Positions 37,317 through 49,028 of a stretch of 64,000 nt of DNA are shown here, one piece after another (the first letter of the stretch is position 1; the number at the start of each line of letters is the position of its first letter). The translations under genes were made by a program, and so were the position numbers. The notes beneath the pieces were generated by a model that did not search any database, was not told the DNA's origin, and saw nothing but the letters and a program-made list of their open reading frames with translations. The DNA comes from Stropharia rugosoannulata (taxonomy: Eukaryota > Basidiomycota > Agaricomycetes > Agaricales > Strophariaceae). The stretch lies in contig JANCIK010000001.1 of NCBI GenBank assembly GCA_028532985.1, positions 3,844,001 through 3,908,000 of the forward strand, given 5' to 3'.

Positions 37317-38918
37317 TCAAGTTAGTTGCTACCTAGTGGGTAAATGGGTTGTGGTATGGTATGCCGCAAGGCGACTTGAGCCCAAATGAATGAGCATCTG
37401 TCTACTTGCTTATAAGTACTATTAAGTATATAAGTTTGTACGCATCTGTAAACAATAATAGCATATCCGTCTCCTCCGGTGATTGATAGGAACTGGACCT
37501 CAGAGCGCACAGCCGTACGACGTCTGCCACTTTTCAAGCTTCTTTTGCATGCGCTGCGCGCTGACCGGTTGGCAGTGCAATCAAGGGGTTGTTGTCAACT
37601 TGATGATATTTGAATGTCTTTAGGTATCATCATGCAATTATCCCTCTCAAGAAGTACTACAAGAGTTTTGCAGAGCAAGCCAAGATAACCTTAGTATTAA
37701 AATACAATGCATACATAGTACATACTGCTCTTGACTCAATTGTCATGACGTGGAAATGGTGACTGATCTGCCACCGATTGGTCCTAATCGCCGCTTAAAT
37801 CCCCCGCCTATTATCTTTTCTTCAACCATGTGTTGGCTATGTTGGGGATACTCACATGTCTAGATTATAAAATGGGGTGCGGAGTGATACTTGCTCATAA
37901 TGTTGAGTACAGATCGGAAATCACAACGGACCTAGAGCAAGCTTTACAGATGCAAATTTGTTGGATGTGTGATCAAAGATGCACGAAGAAGATAAGAAGT
38001 ATAGCATTGAAACGTCGAAGCATACTCTAGCACTATAGACAGGATAACTCCGAATTCCTAAATGTTGTATTCTTAAGAATACTTTGTTTATCAGTGGAAA
38101 TGTGCCACGGAATAGAAGTGGCTATTAATAGAATGTCACATTCTATATTTGGACGCGGCCGCACTGGTCTCGTTCCGCGCGGTCTTCGTAAATTATGCTC
38201 GGAGTGACCTATTCAGAGAGCGGCGCATAGGCCGCTGCTTCCTCTAGGGGGCACATTTGATCAAATCTAATACAGTGCCTGGAGGCAGGACTGTGCAGTG
38301 TGTACTGGCTATTTCAAGGAGTTGAACTGTCAGCTGGTAGAGTCAACACCATCTTTTTCTCATTCAAGGCTATTGAAATCTAAGAGAACAAGCAATAGAA
38401 ACTTAGAACTATTCCCTGCTCATGATGAACAATAGCCCTTTGGCTTACTCGAGGACAGTCACTTGCCCTATATGTCCTAGGTAAAGCTATCACCAGCAAT
38501 AATGAAAGTTTGGGCCGTAGCCTGTTGCATGGTCTTTGTCCCATTAGTCCTACTGTATACGTTGCTGCTATAGCAGGCTATACATACCCAAATATTTGCA
38601 GCTGGTTGTTTCCCCAGATATACACGGTGGTTAAATGAATCGCCGTCATCGACTGCTCTCATGATTTGTATAGGCTAAGGTATATCGTTAGAAAGTGTGC
38701 GCTTGCGCTCTTACACTACGTCAGGACATGCTAAAGTAACAGCATGCTCGTCCAAAGGTGCATTTTTACCGATGTCGCCCGGTCACGAACTTTAACGTCT
38801 TGAAGTAATGTTAGTTGAGCACCAGAAGAGATATAAATCTCAAAGGAGCCTTCTAAATGTATGAGCGACCTCTACAGCACAAACGGAAGTAAAGTTGCTT
38901 GCTAAACTATGAGTTCAT
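37317..38918. other. intergenic, 1.6 kb
   Basis: No convincing gene. Short open frames show no domain. Palindromic short stretches such as AGAATGTCACATTCT near 38130 are seen but form no larger element. Confidence 0.45.
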
Positions 38919-39227
38919 TCACAGCCGTACGGACTCCCTATGTGTACCACGAAGCACCTGAACACGTTTGCGATATGACTCCCGAATCATGCGCAGCCTT
39001 TCCACTTCTGCCTCACTAATTGTGCCATCCAATTGCACCTTTTCTCCACCTTGCTGGTTATCGGTACCGGAGCCTGAAGCGATCACGTCACTAATGAGGT
39101 CTATGCATTGCTGGTACCCGTCAATCGCACCGCGGACGTTGGTATTGCTGTGATCGAGCTCGACAGCGTGACGAGCCTGCGCGAGGGCGCTGAGAAGTGC
39201 ATCGCGGAAGGATAGGGTGTCGCTCAT
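38919..39227 (-). CDS. small MIT-domain protein
   Basis: Single exon of 102 residues starting MSDTLSFRDALLSALAQARHA. The sequence fits the three-helix MIT fold: AVELDHSNTNVRGAIDGYQQCIDLI (helices 1-2, with the Tyr-centred IDGYQQC typical of MIT), then a Gly/Gln-rich insert, then VERLRMIRESYRKRVQVLR (helix 3). MIT domains bind the C-terminal MIM tails of ESCRT-III subunits at endosomes. The protein is little more than the domain. I do not see a further exon, but a missed downstream one is possible. Confidence 0.72.
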   Translation of the reverse strand: MSDTLSFRDALLSALAQARHAVELDHSNTNVRGAIDGYQQCIDLISDVIASGSGTDNQQGGEKVQLDGTISEAEVERLRMIRESYRKRVQVLRGTHRESVRL

Positions 39228-39735
39228 GGATCGGCAGTAATGGTCGACTCTGCAGGATTCCTAATGAAAGTCCGCGAGGTTGAGTGGATCGGACGGTTGA
39301 GTTGGCGGAATGTGAGGCCTACCTGACCTGGAGAGTATGGTCACAGCGACGTGTCAGTTCACACTTTAAGCTTGAAGCTTGAAGTTGCAGAGTTAGTCAC
39401 TGTTATATGCGGCGATCGGCAGTCGGGTCTCCCGGCGAGCCAATACCTAAGTAAATGGTCTACGGTGTTCTTGATAAAATTTACTAATATTAATTTTAGG
39501 TTAACGTTATTGACATCTTATTTACCGTTTTCCGTTCAACCATTATGAAAAGACTGAAGAAGTTTCTATTGAGGGCTTACCGTTGGCTTACCGTATCGAG
39601 ATTACACAATGCCACGTAAAGCCATACAAATTTCTGGAATGGTGTTAGTGGTGGTGGACTTACACATATGTACTCTACATAGTTTGCTTTGAGAACGAGA
39701 AATTTGTTTCAAAACCAACGGTACCAGGACCCCTA
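39228..39735. other. intergenic
   Basis: Upstream region of the MIT gene and 3' flank of the gene at 39.7-41.1 kb. No gene is seen. Confidence 0.45.
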
Positions 39736-41115
39736 GTCAAAGTTCAATAAATCATCGTCGAACTTCGTCTGCTCTATACGAATGAATAATTGCGTCTCCC
39801 CAGTCACGCCGGCTTGAGACATAGTCTCGTCTGGGTTACACTCGATTTCAACCAGTTCTACCTCCCCTGTCTTTCCATGCGGAAATCGCATAACGTAAAA
39901 GAGTTTTGCCCTGGACGACCTCGCTCATCAGAAATAAACTTAGACGAGGAAAGCAGACCCACAGCCTAAAATCAATCTCGAATGTTTTACACGCTGCACC
40001 CAAAACCTTGCTAACGCTATGTTTGCCGCGCGTTTTGAATTGGGCAGTCTGATGCGGTTTGGGACCGGTGATGGAGATTTCGAAGCGTGCGTCCGTATCC
40101 TGTGTCACGCTAGCTTCTTTGCGCAAGCTTTTAGGGGCATTTTCAGGAGCTAAGATACATGGTACGGCCTTAGTAATGGCCATGAATACAGAACAATCAA
40201 TTCATACCTTTTCCCCTTGACGTGAGGACAGGCGTCGCCACTTCCTTCTCTTTCTTCACCTGAGGTGTTGACGCTTCTCGCAAGTTACACCGGCTAGTAG
40301 CGTGATACTATTGCCCTTTACTCACAGGCACTGGTCACCCTCGACATGGGCTTAAATTTCGCTTTGGGCGGCATGCGATCCTCATTCGGCTTCTCTTCCA
40401 TTGACGTGACTGCCTGTAGCACCTGCTCTTCTTCGAATTCCTCTGCCGCCCGTATGTCCGCCTCAAACGCATCGTCTATCCGTGAATCATAAACTTCGCG
40501 ATCCCGTTCATAGGCCCTAATCGGGGTGTATTCCTCTTCGGTGCTGGCGCTGTTGGGTGCTGGATGAGAAAAGGTGGCTTTGGAGGAGCCCGTATCTTCC
40601 AGCGCGTCACGAAGGCCTTCAAGAGGAGAAAGAGTGGCTACTCTTGTGTCGATAGTCGACGACCACCGGTCATCCAGTACAACGGTGGTTTCCTGAGCTT
40701 CGTCTGCCGAGTACGTCGGTCAACTTTATTCTTCGTATATAGGGATGGGCAGACCTTGTCTCTGCCACACAATGTCGATCTCTTCTTGTACAACTTCCAC
40801 ATCGTCCAAAAGCATTGTCAGGAGAGGATACGCACCTTCGTCGATCTCGACGCGCTCGCCTTTGCAAGCATCCAAAGACGCGGTATGTAGCGAAATGCAT
40901 GAATTCCTTTTTATGTCAAATGCGCGCTTTATCATATTCAGCATTTCCTGTTTTGTTCTATAGCATAAGAATATGGAGAAATTTTGGCAGGAGAAACGCA
41001 CCTCGTAATCTTCCAAAACGCGTAGGAACTTCCCCCGACTGCGATAGCGAAAAACACCGACGGGGACATTTGAGTCCGATTTAGAAAGAGGATTGATAGT
41101 TGAGCTGAGGTGCAT
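39736..41115 (-). CDS. hypothetical protein, possible SUMO-like C-terminal domain
   Basis: Likely start is ATG 41115 (MHLSSTINPLSK). A 54-nt intron (41001-40948) is a multiple of three and lacks stops, so the frame is also open without splicing. Middle exons give LLTMLLDDVEVVQEEIDIVW and an acidic region (FEADIRAAEEFEEEQVLQAV). The C-terminus combines RFEISITGPKPHQTAQFKTR, VSKVLGAACKTFEIDF, AKLFYVMRFPHGKTGEVELV, ECNPDETMSQAGVTGETQLF and ends DDDLLNFD. That beta-beta-alpha-beta-beta order, with 'DETMSQAG' before the last strand, looks like the SUMO-like domain of Rad60/Nip45-type proteins. This is a fold-level guess, not a recognised family. Exons 40200-40700 are approximate. Confidence 0.55.
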
Positions 41116-42005
41116 ATGCCTTGATCACCGATAATATGATGCCGATACTGGGCTGAACAATGCAATGAGAGTGACGATATGTTTGTTGGGAAAAGAGTGA
41201 AAAGGAGGCGGCAACGTGCAGGTCCCGGAACGAACAATAGGCTCTCCCCGCGGTCACATGCTGGTCTGGTCGACGGCTGGACGCCAACTACGTATCTCCG
41301 TCTCCCTGTACGCTTAACCATACCGAACCTATAACAATGCTGGAACGTTCGAGTCAGGCACATTCGCCACCATTATATGGTACATAGGGCACAACATCGT
41401 TTCTGGAAGCTGTATGCTCTAGCCTCTTGGTATGCTCTGCTGGGTGGCTCTCTACTACTCAAGCTCAAGTCCACTAGTGTCAGTTTAAGCATTGAACACA
41501 AGTCATGATCCATTATATTCCACGGTCAAATTCTCCGACTGCGTCAGGCGCGGTGGCATGGCCGTCAGAAACATGTTTACATCGTGTCAACATCGTGTAC
41601 GACTCAGTCGGATTCAACTTTGGAAAGGTGGCAGGAACCATGTTGTTTTATCGGTATAACCAACCAGTAGTCATCGATCCCGCCTGGACTCAGATATTTC
41701 TTGACATCCTTACTCGTTTGGCTACACAAGGCTACACAAGCTCATATCTACTGACGGCATTCATTTTCATGGGCGTAGACGTATACTTATCCGAACTGAC
41801 CTTTTTCGGGAAGTCATTGGTTAAGATCGAGAGGGCCTACTATGGCCGAGGGATCCTCCTGCTCTCTGAGTGCCGCCATCTCCATCGACTCTCAATTACA
41901 GAAAGTGCGGTAAGCTTACAAGATCTCCAAAAGTAAGGGTCCCATCGCTTTGTAACTTTCTAACATCGGCTTAACTGCTCTTGTAGACTTTTCAATGCTG
42001 TCCAT
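41116..42005. other. poorly assigned region
   Basis: An open frame on the + strand at 41505-41936 (MIHYIPRSNSPTASG..., with FLDILTRLATQGYTSSYLL) ends next to a good donor, GCG|GTAAGC. The join to the acceptor before 42006 does not keep frame. It may be a 5' part of the next gene or a separate remnant. Confidence 0.35.
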
Positions 42006-43597
42006 TTGGCACTGGATGCAGGAGCGTCATACCCTAAACGTCGGTCCAGGAAACCTGCGCAAGAAGTAGAAGAGCTGTTTGCAACCGCGGCGACATCGCT
42101 CTGCAATTACGTTGAGAAATATTCCATTCCATTACACACAGTTCCGCATCTTAACAGTGCGACCGAAACGCTCAGGCAGAAGCTAGAAGAGACAAGAGCT
42201 TCTGACAACCAGGCTAAGGCCATGTTTGACTTCCTGAAAGAGTGTCAGACTGAACAGGTTTCGCATTTTTTGTCTTGTATCCTCTCGTTGCGTATCTCAT
42301 ATTTTTGTTGTAAGCTACTACGTCTAGATAAAAGCCCAAAAACTTATATCAACATCAGGTTATGGCCCCAAGAAATGGACGATATCAAAGAAGCTATCAA
42401 TAAAACAACATTAGTTTTAAAACAGAGTAAGCAGAATTGTTTATTTCGATACAAAAGAGTCTTAATCCTTGCAAAGTCAAAGTAGAGCGAGAAGCCTGCT
42501 TCGAAATTCTTTTCCATAGAATCATATCTTCTAGAGATCTGATGAGGGTTGACTCGAGTCTTGACGTCCTCTCACTCCACCACGGGCCAGAAATGTATGG
42601 CGATATGCCTATGTCCGAGGAGGAATGGCGTTCTCTCGTTTCTTCTTCAGCTCTCATAAAACCACTCGATCCCAATTCGAAAGTAAAAGATCTGAAAACG
42701 CTGCTGGTCCATATCAATCTCGTGCGTCTAGACAATCGCAGCTCCCGTCTCGCCAATGGAGAAACATACGAATGGGCTCCTCATTGGGCAAATGCTTGGC
42801 GCATGCCTGGTTCGGATCAAAACCAAAATGTTATTGTCTATAGGAACAGAGGTTAGTAGATATTTCTTCTTACAAGTTACTTCTCTGATATTACGAGCAC
42901 TGGGTGCAGGGGACGATAACTTACATATGTATGTTTACCAAAAGGGAAGCGAATGGAGACCAGGCCCACCAGCAAGTGTTGTACAGATCATGCACTGTTT
43001 GCGTACTAATAGCACGTAGATTCCTGTCCCGCAAGAGTTTTATCAGTATACATCATCGCACACACAGTCGAGCAATGATCAGGTATGCACGTTCTATATT
43101 CATCGACGAGAACGGACAATGCACTAAACGGATACCAGCGTTCTTTTGCCACTATGTCTAGTACAGTATCTTTCCAGCAGCGTAGTACTTATACGTCTCC
43201 CGAAAGTACTTTGATATCTTCCACCGAACAGCAAATCCGTGAACACCAGGGGACTACTGCTGAGGATTCATATTCAAATCCAGCGACACAGGTTGTAGGC
43301 CCTTCACTTACTGAAGCTACTGCCTCTTCCGAGTTATCGCGTCCAGCTCGTAATTTCGGAACTGCAACTACCTACCTCCCACAAGGTCCTGAACAGCAGA
43401 TTATAGTGGAGGCTTCAAATACGGTTATAGTGGATACTGCTGTGGTCAACGGAGGGCACAGCCTTCGTGAATATACTGTGATAGATATGAATGTACAAAA
43501 TCAAAATCACAACCCTCCGCTCAACAGAAGGAAAAAGAATTGGATAACCAGAACGAAAGATTGGATCATGTCAAAAATTGCGCATGGAGAAAAATAG
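42006..43597 (+). CDS. hypothetical multi-exon protein, structure unresolved
   Basis: The 5' segment encodes helical sequence (EVEELFATAATSLCNYVEKY, ETLRQKLEETRASDN, AKAMFDFLKECQTEQ). It resembles helical N-terminal domains of basidiomycete signalling adaptors, but I cannot name a family. Then DDIKEAINKTTLVLKQ, and a segment with MSEEEWRSLVSSSALIKPLD and TYEWAPHWANAW. The last exon is Ser/Thr-rich and ends in a basic stretch (RRKKNWITRTKDW, MSKIAHGEK). Phases between these pieces do not all agree with the splice sites I can see, so they may be more than one gene or a decaying one. Confidence 0.35.
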
Positions 43598-43950
43598 GGA
43601 GGGATTCCCAATCACAGTATGATTGAGCGTTCGTGATTAATGTTGGTGAACGGTTGATAGCGCACAGTGAGTAGCACTTAAATAGCCGGATATATACCAT
43701 CTCACGGAAAAAGAAAATGAAGGATATTCAGGTCTGTGCGCCTAATAGTACTAAATGATGATGATCAATGCCTAGACGAAGCCAAGACCCAACCCGAAAA
43801 TATTTACAACCTATGTATGATCGTAGAGCTTAAGGTCTTTGTAGACTTTAACTAGACTAAGGTCAAGCTCACCAGCGGTCGGTCAACCTACCTGAATATA
43901 GATGTTCTAATCGTGTCAAACATTTGACCCTGGCTAGTGGATACTTAATA

Positions 43951-44353
43951 CTGTACCATTTCCATTTCGAATGGTTCGTCCAGGGGGGGGGACATGGGAC
44001 ACCGTGTATGTATGGTGAGTTATTTGCACCATATTCTCACGCGCCCCCGCCTCCCAACTCGGCAAGTCAGACCACTTTCCATCGTGCTGTACTTTGCAAT
44101 AACTCACCATACACCGTGGACGAAATTTTCGCCCCGTCACTTTTGGCAGGACCCGGGACAACCCAAAAATTTCGTCCAAAAAATTTCGTCCAGCGAGTTT
44201 TTTGTAGGGTTAAGCCAGTTTTTGGAGTATGGTCTCAGCCAATTTCAAAAAATTCTTCGTCCACTGGGCTTGGGACACGGGAAAAAGCACCGATTTCGTC
44301 CACGTACATGGCCCTTGGGACATGGGACGGACGAACCATTTGAAATGGTACAG
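43951..44353. mobile_element. TA-flanked MITE, 403 bp
   Basis: The left end reads CTGTACCATTTCCATTTCGA then ATGGTTCGTCC. The reverse complement of the right end reads CTGTACCATTTCAAATGG then TTCGTCC. TA lies directly outside both ends (43949-43950, 44354-44355). The two ends differ by a short gap, then stay alike through the CCCATGTCCC region. A second inverted repeat is nested inside: ACCGTGTATGTATGGTGAGT near 44001 pairs with ACTCACCATACACCG near 44102. TTCGTCC recurs several times. No transposase is present. Confidence 0.72.
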
Positions 44354-44355
44354 TA

Positions 44356-45253
44356 CATCTTGGGATGAAGATTTCCTGAGATGCTGACACATCCTCAGTA
44401 CGCGCTGCCCTGGACTGCTAACACCAAGCTAACACCGTACTTAAAGATAACTCTCGCAAGTTGCTCAAGCTATCATTTTCCCATGCTCTCATAACACGGG
44501 TACCTGCGCTTGGTTCGGCCGTCACGCGTCAAAACTCGTTAAAGCATAGAAATGCGCCAAACGTTATTGTCCTTGTCACGAGTAGAGTAGCTGTGTGTGA
44601 ACTGTGACTAACTACGGCTTATTCCAAGTCTATTCTCTCTGCGTTTCTTTGCAATCGTATCCGTTCAAATGGTATCACCGCCACTCAAAGTAGGTTTTAT
44701 TCATTCCCTTATCTACACATAAGCAAGTTGCGGCGGACGATCCGGAGAAGGTGCCTCATAGGATGTTCTAGTTCATTACGGTGTAGATGACAGTGCTCTT
44801 CTCCCACATTATGTCCATCCGGGCTTATTATAGACTCCTGGCACTGTAAATCCCACACAGTTTCTCCGCCTCCCCTCAGATAGCAACAGTCTACATGCAG
44901 TAGCTCCTCCTTACTGTCTCGCATGCTTTGATATGTATTTATATACGACGATTGGATGAGAACATCACCCGGGGGTCCACACAGCTGTCACTTGTCTGTC
45001 ACTAACAAATAAGATTTGATTCTCATCGAGCTGTTGATTGGATCTCAAAATAGGATTTAGTTTTTCCAACTCTAGAGAATATGCGCACCAGCCTCTCAGA
45101 CAAGCGAGCCAATGCAGTAGAAGACACGGTATTGTCTAGTACTTATTGGTCGTACATACTTGGAATCTTGAGGAAGGTCACACGGCATCCTTTCAGACCC
45201 TCACTCCACATTCGACCCACCCCTACTAGCCAGTTCTGAGCCATACGAAGATC
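44356..45253. other. intergenic, upstream of P450 3
   Basis: No gene or repeat is seen apart from the MITE to the left. The 5' flank of the P450 begins here. Confidence 0.45.
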
Positions 45254-47388
45254 ATGTTAAATCTGGACTATCGATTAATTATCGCAGCAGCGAGTACACT
45301 GCTGGTAGCCGTCGCCCTCAAGTTCCTTGTGGACAATGTCATATCACGAAGAAAGCGCCTTCCTTTCCCTCCCGGTCCTAAACCTCTCCCCATAGTGGGA
45401 AACATGTTTGATATGCCTTCCAGCAGGCATGGTACTCAATACATTGAATGGGGCAAGAAATACGATTGTCAGTCGACCTATTTCGTTCGTTCATCGTCGG
45501 GTTACTAACGTCAATGATTTTCAGCCAACATACTTCACGCCACAGTACTAGGACAACACTATGTCATCCTCAACTCGCTGGAAGACGCACAAGAGCTGTT
45601 CGAAAAGCGTGCGCGCTTTTTCTCAGACAGAGCGGAGGACCCCATTCTCACTCGGTAAGGCTTGATTATATTCTTCAATCTTATCTAGTCCTTCATCTAA
45701 CTTATTTTTAGGATTGGTTGGACTGCAAATATGGCCTTCTTGCCTCGCAATGATATCTGGCGGAGAAATCGCCGAGTCGCTCAGCAGCATTTTAGACAGG
45801 AAGCCGTACCTGAGTTCCACGAACTACAAACGGAGAAGGTTCATAAAATGCTGCGAGGACTACTAGAGACCCCTGAAATGTTTGAAGACCACAGTAAGAT
45901 GTGAGTTAAACTTATTTAGCGCGAGGTAGTAGGATCATGGGGCTAATGTAATACGTCGTGACAGGCTTTCTATATCCATCCCTATGGCCATGATGTACGG
46001 ACATAATTTGGAATCTTTGAAGGATCCCGTCGTAGTCGCTGCAGATGAGAATGCCACTATGGCCTTTAAGCTGCTTCAGCCAGGATACACTCTCCTTGGC
46101 ATATTTCCATTTTTAATGCATATCCCAACCTGGGTTCCTGGAGCAGTCACTCAAAGGATGATCAAAGAGACCAGGCGTTTGACCGATTTGCTCCGCAGAA
46201 AACCTTTGGAAACTGTAAAAGAGCAGCTGGTGAGTCTAGCAATGATGGAGCCAAGTTATTATGCAACGCTAATACTTTAACATCGAATTAGAAAGAAGGA
46301 ACCGCAGCTCCATCAATCGTGGCCCATTATCTCAGTGGAAGCAGCAGCTTTGAGGAAGACGAGCAGCTTATTGGTGATTTGGGGTTCACGACATACGTTG
46401 GTTAGTTCCGATATGTTCTGACTTCCCATCCCGATTTGGTTTTAATACATTCTACCGTTTTAACAGCCGCAGCTGATACAACAATTTCTGCGACGGCGAC
46501 ACTACTTTACGCACTGGCCACTCACCCAGAAATCCAGAAGAAAGCGCAGGAAGAAATCGATTCAGTAGTTGGACGTGACCGTCTTCCCATTTTTGAGGAC
46601 AGACCCTCTATGCCCTACGTCGAAGCTATGTATCGCGAAGTTATGCGATGGAAACCGGTCCTCCCTCTTGCAGTGGCCCACCACGCAGCAGAAGACGACG
46701 TGTATCGCGGATATTTCATACCGAAGGGTTTGTATTCTACATTGATTAGAGTCCAAAGTCCTATACTTATACCATTTCTCAGGTACTGGTGTCATTCCGA
46801 ATGTTTGGTACGCCAAAATCAAGATATCCTATTCTTAAGTCCTCTTTATTGATGCAGTTTCTCATAGGGCTATGACTCACGATGAAAGCAAATATAAGGA
46901 TCCAAATGCGTTCAACCCAGGTCGATTCTTTGACGCTGATGGGAACCTTAATGATGATGATCGTGTCCTTACCTTTGGATTTGGGCATCGGTGAGTACAT
47001 TACAGTGGACATTCTTATTGAGTACAAACTTTGATGACTTCTCTCGTAGTGTTTGTGTTGGTAAACACGTCGCAAGTGCTACAGTGCGCATCTCATGTCT
47101 TCATGAAATATGTAGCATCACTGAAAAAACCTATACAGATGTGGTTGATAATTGCTTCGATTCTTGCTGCATATAACATCGGGAAGAAAAAAGATGAAAT
47201 GGGCAGAGATATAGAAATCGATGGGGAATACGATGAAGTTGGCCTTATATCGTTGGTGCCAATTTCGCGTATAAGTTATATGCCACTGACGAATGTATCT
47301 CAGACGCGTCAAGCCTTTCCCATGTTCGATAACCCCTCGTTCGGAGAAGGCAAAGAAGCTCGTACTGGAAACCAAGACAGAATATTGA
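45254..47388 (+). CDS. cytochrome P450 monooxygenase 3, paralogue of P450 1
   Basis: Start ATG 45254. An anchor helix (LIIAAASTLLVAVALKFLV) is followed by LPFPPGPKPLPIVGN. Exons read through IGWTANMAFLPRNDIWRR, IPMAMMYGHNLESLKDPVVV, an I-helix AADTTISATATLLY, the K-helix EAMYREVMRW (ExxR), FNPGRFF, and FGFGHR spliced to VCVGKHVASAT with the heme Cys. The last exons give MWLIIASILAAYNI and DIEIDGEYDEVGLIS, then KPFPCSITPRSEKAKKL with a TGA at 47386-47388. The last splice uses a weak GTTGGT donor; without it the frame runs 73 codons into non-P450 sequence. It shares intron layout and motifs with P450 1 on the other strand. Confidence 0.9.
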
Positions 47389-47583
47389 GTAGAAAAGAAA
47401 GTACACTGACTGGGTCTTTCTTTGAATTCGGCATACTTCGTCCAAGCATCTGTAGGTTCTCCTTAAATGTCGTTAGTTATGCTTCTTGTCTCGTATACGA
47501 CACCATAAAATGGCAACACAACATGATCACTGATACTTCTGAATACGCACAAATCATATCTTACACGTCTTTTCCTGGCTCGT

Positions 47584-48356
47584 TTAGGCACCCACTCCAA
47601 TACTCTTGAGGTACTCTACCCGATGAGGGTTTACATCTGTCTCTTCGCTGCGATTGTGGGGAATCCATTTTGGTTCGTCCTACGAGATTTGCGATCTATC
47701 ATTCAACCAAAAAAATTGTGATTGTTTGTAGCGCACCTGGAAGAGCCGCATGGCCTGAATTTTGTTTTGTTCATCGAGAGTGAAGCGATGGTAGATCCCG
47801 GCCGGGATAACGAGAAGGTCTCCGGCCTCGACTGCAATGCGAATCCATTCATCCGTTGGTGTCTCTACATGGGTAATGCTAAACTTGAGACAAAGCTGCA
47901 AGAATATAGCACATAAAATGCTTACCTCGGACGTCGAAGAAGCCACTGCCGGACAGAACGTAGCGGATCTCCTCGTCCTCGTGCATATGTCTGCGAAAGG
48001 CGTCGTCAGCCATGCCCAAGCAGCAGAACATGTCCAGCGCACTCCTCGAAGAACGTCTTGATCTTTTGTTCGTAAACCTGTGAGGATTTTTTTAAATTCA
48101 CCCAGAGCCGGCAGTACACTTTTGCAGCGGCACGCACCTCGCCCATGCCTTCTTTCGAGACGTTGATCATGTCCCTGTTCTTGTATCCATTCTCCTTTGC
48201 CAGGATATCAATCCTGGATTCGTGGCCTTCTACGGGTATACGCCAGTGCTTCACATTGATAGCCGCGAGGGTGGCATCGGAGACAGGTCGCGACGGAACG
48301 TAATCATGGGGGAGTCGCTGGTCCCCGGGGATATTGTCGAAGTAGTAGGCTCTCAT
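47584..48356 (-). CDS. ADI1: acireductone dioxygenase (methionine salvage)
   Basis: Starts at ATG 48356 ([20 protein letters not shown]), the usual N-terminus of the family. Exons continue with [28 protein letters not shown], then the metal-binding cupin strand [18 protein letters not shown] (His, His and Glu ligands) and FFDVRG. Next are [20 protein letters not shown] (fourth ligand His) and [18 protein letters not shown]. The last exon, [15 protein letters not shown], ends KSIGVGA. The enzyme oxidises acireductone in the methionine salvage pathway; the product depends on bound Fe or Ni. All four metal ligands are seen. A longer frame upstream of ATG 48356 is ignored because the conserved N-terminus starts there. 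The gene converges with P450 3, 195 bp apart. Confidence 0.93.
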
Positions 48357-49028
48357 GGTGGTGGTGTGAACGCAAGAGAGAAGGCCGAGAAAGGCAGAGA
48401 TTACGGAGAGATGGAATCCCACCCATGTGACGGCGATGATGCAATTGCCGTTGATGTTGAGCTCACAATAGCTCACGGCATGGCGGGACAACTAGGTCCT
48501 GAGGGAGCAAACGCAAGCCGCAGTCATAAAAACAGAGGCTCTAGGCAAGACAGATGAAGTAGTAGTCAACATAATTGATGCAAGATGAAGTCACGAAGCG
48601 AATGAAAATTTGTTTTGCTACCAATAAATCAATGGGGCCTGAACGTGAACGTTGAGGCCTTGAGGACCACATATGCATGGGCAAGTACTTATTTTTGAAA
48701 AACTACATTATAGAGTTTTGTATTACTGTATTACTGTATGATACAAGGCACACAGCTTCATAGTCCTTGCTCGGATATGCAAAATGTCCAAATTAATGTC
48801 GTGTAGATGGGTATTGGTACTTATGCGAAGGAATGGATCATCTAATGTACATGTAGGTATTGTCTTGATAGTCCTTGCCGATGGCAAGTAAAATGGATAA
48901 TTTAAGCTAAAAAGAACCCATGACACTGACTACCCAGGCTACCCCGTAGTAGATGTTGCCAAGGTTGCGCTGAAATGTCAAGCGAAAAAATAAAACTGCG
49001 GACGCTGCAGGCCGACCCAAGAACACTC
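48357..49028. other. intergenic
   Basis: Upstream of ADI1 and 3' flank of the membrane protein gene. No gene is seen. Confidence 0.45.
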
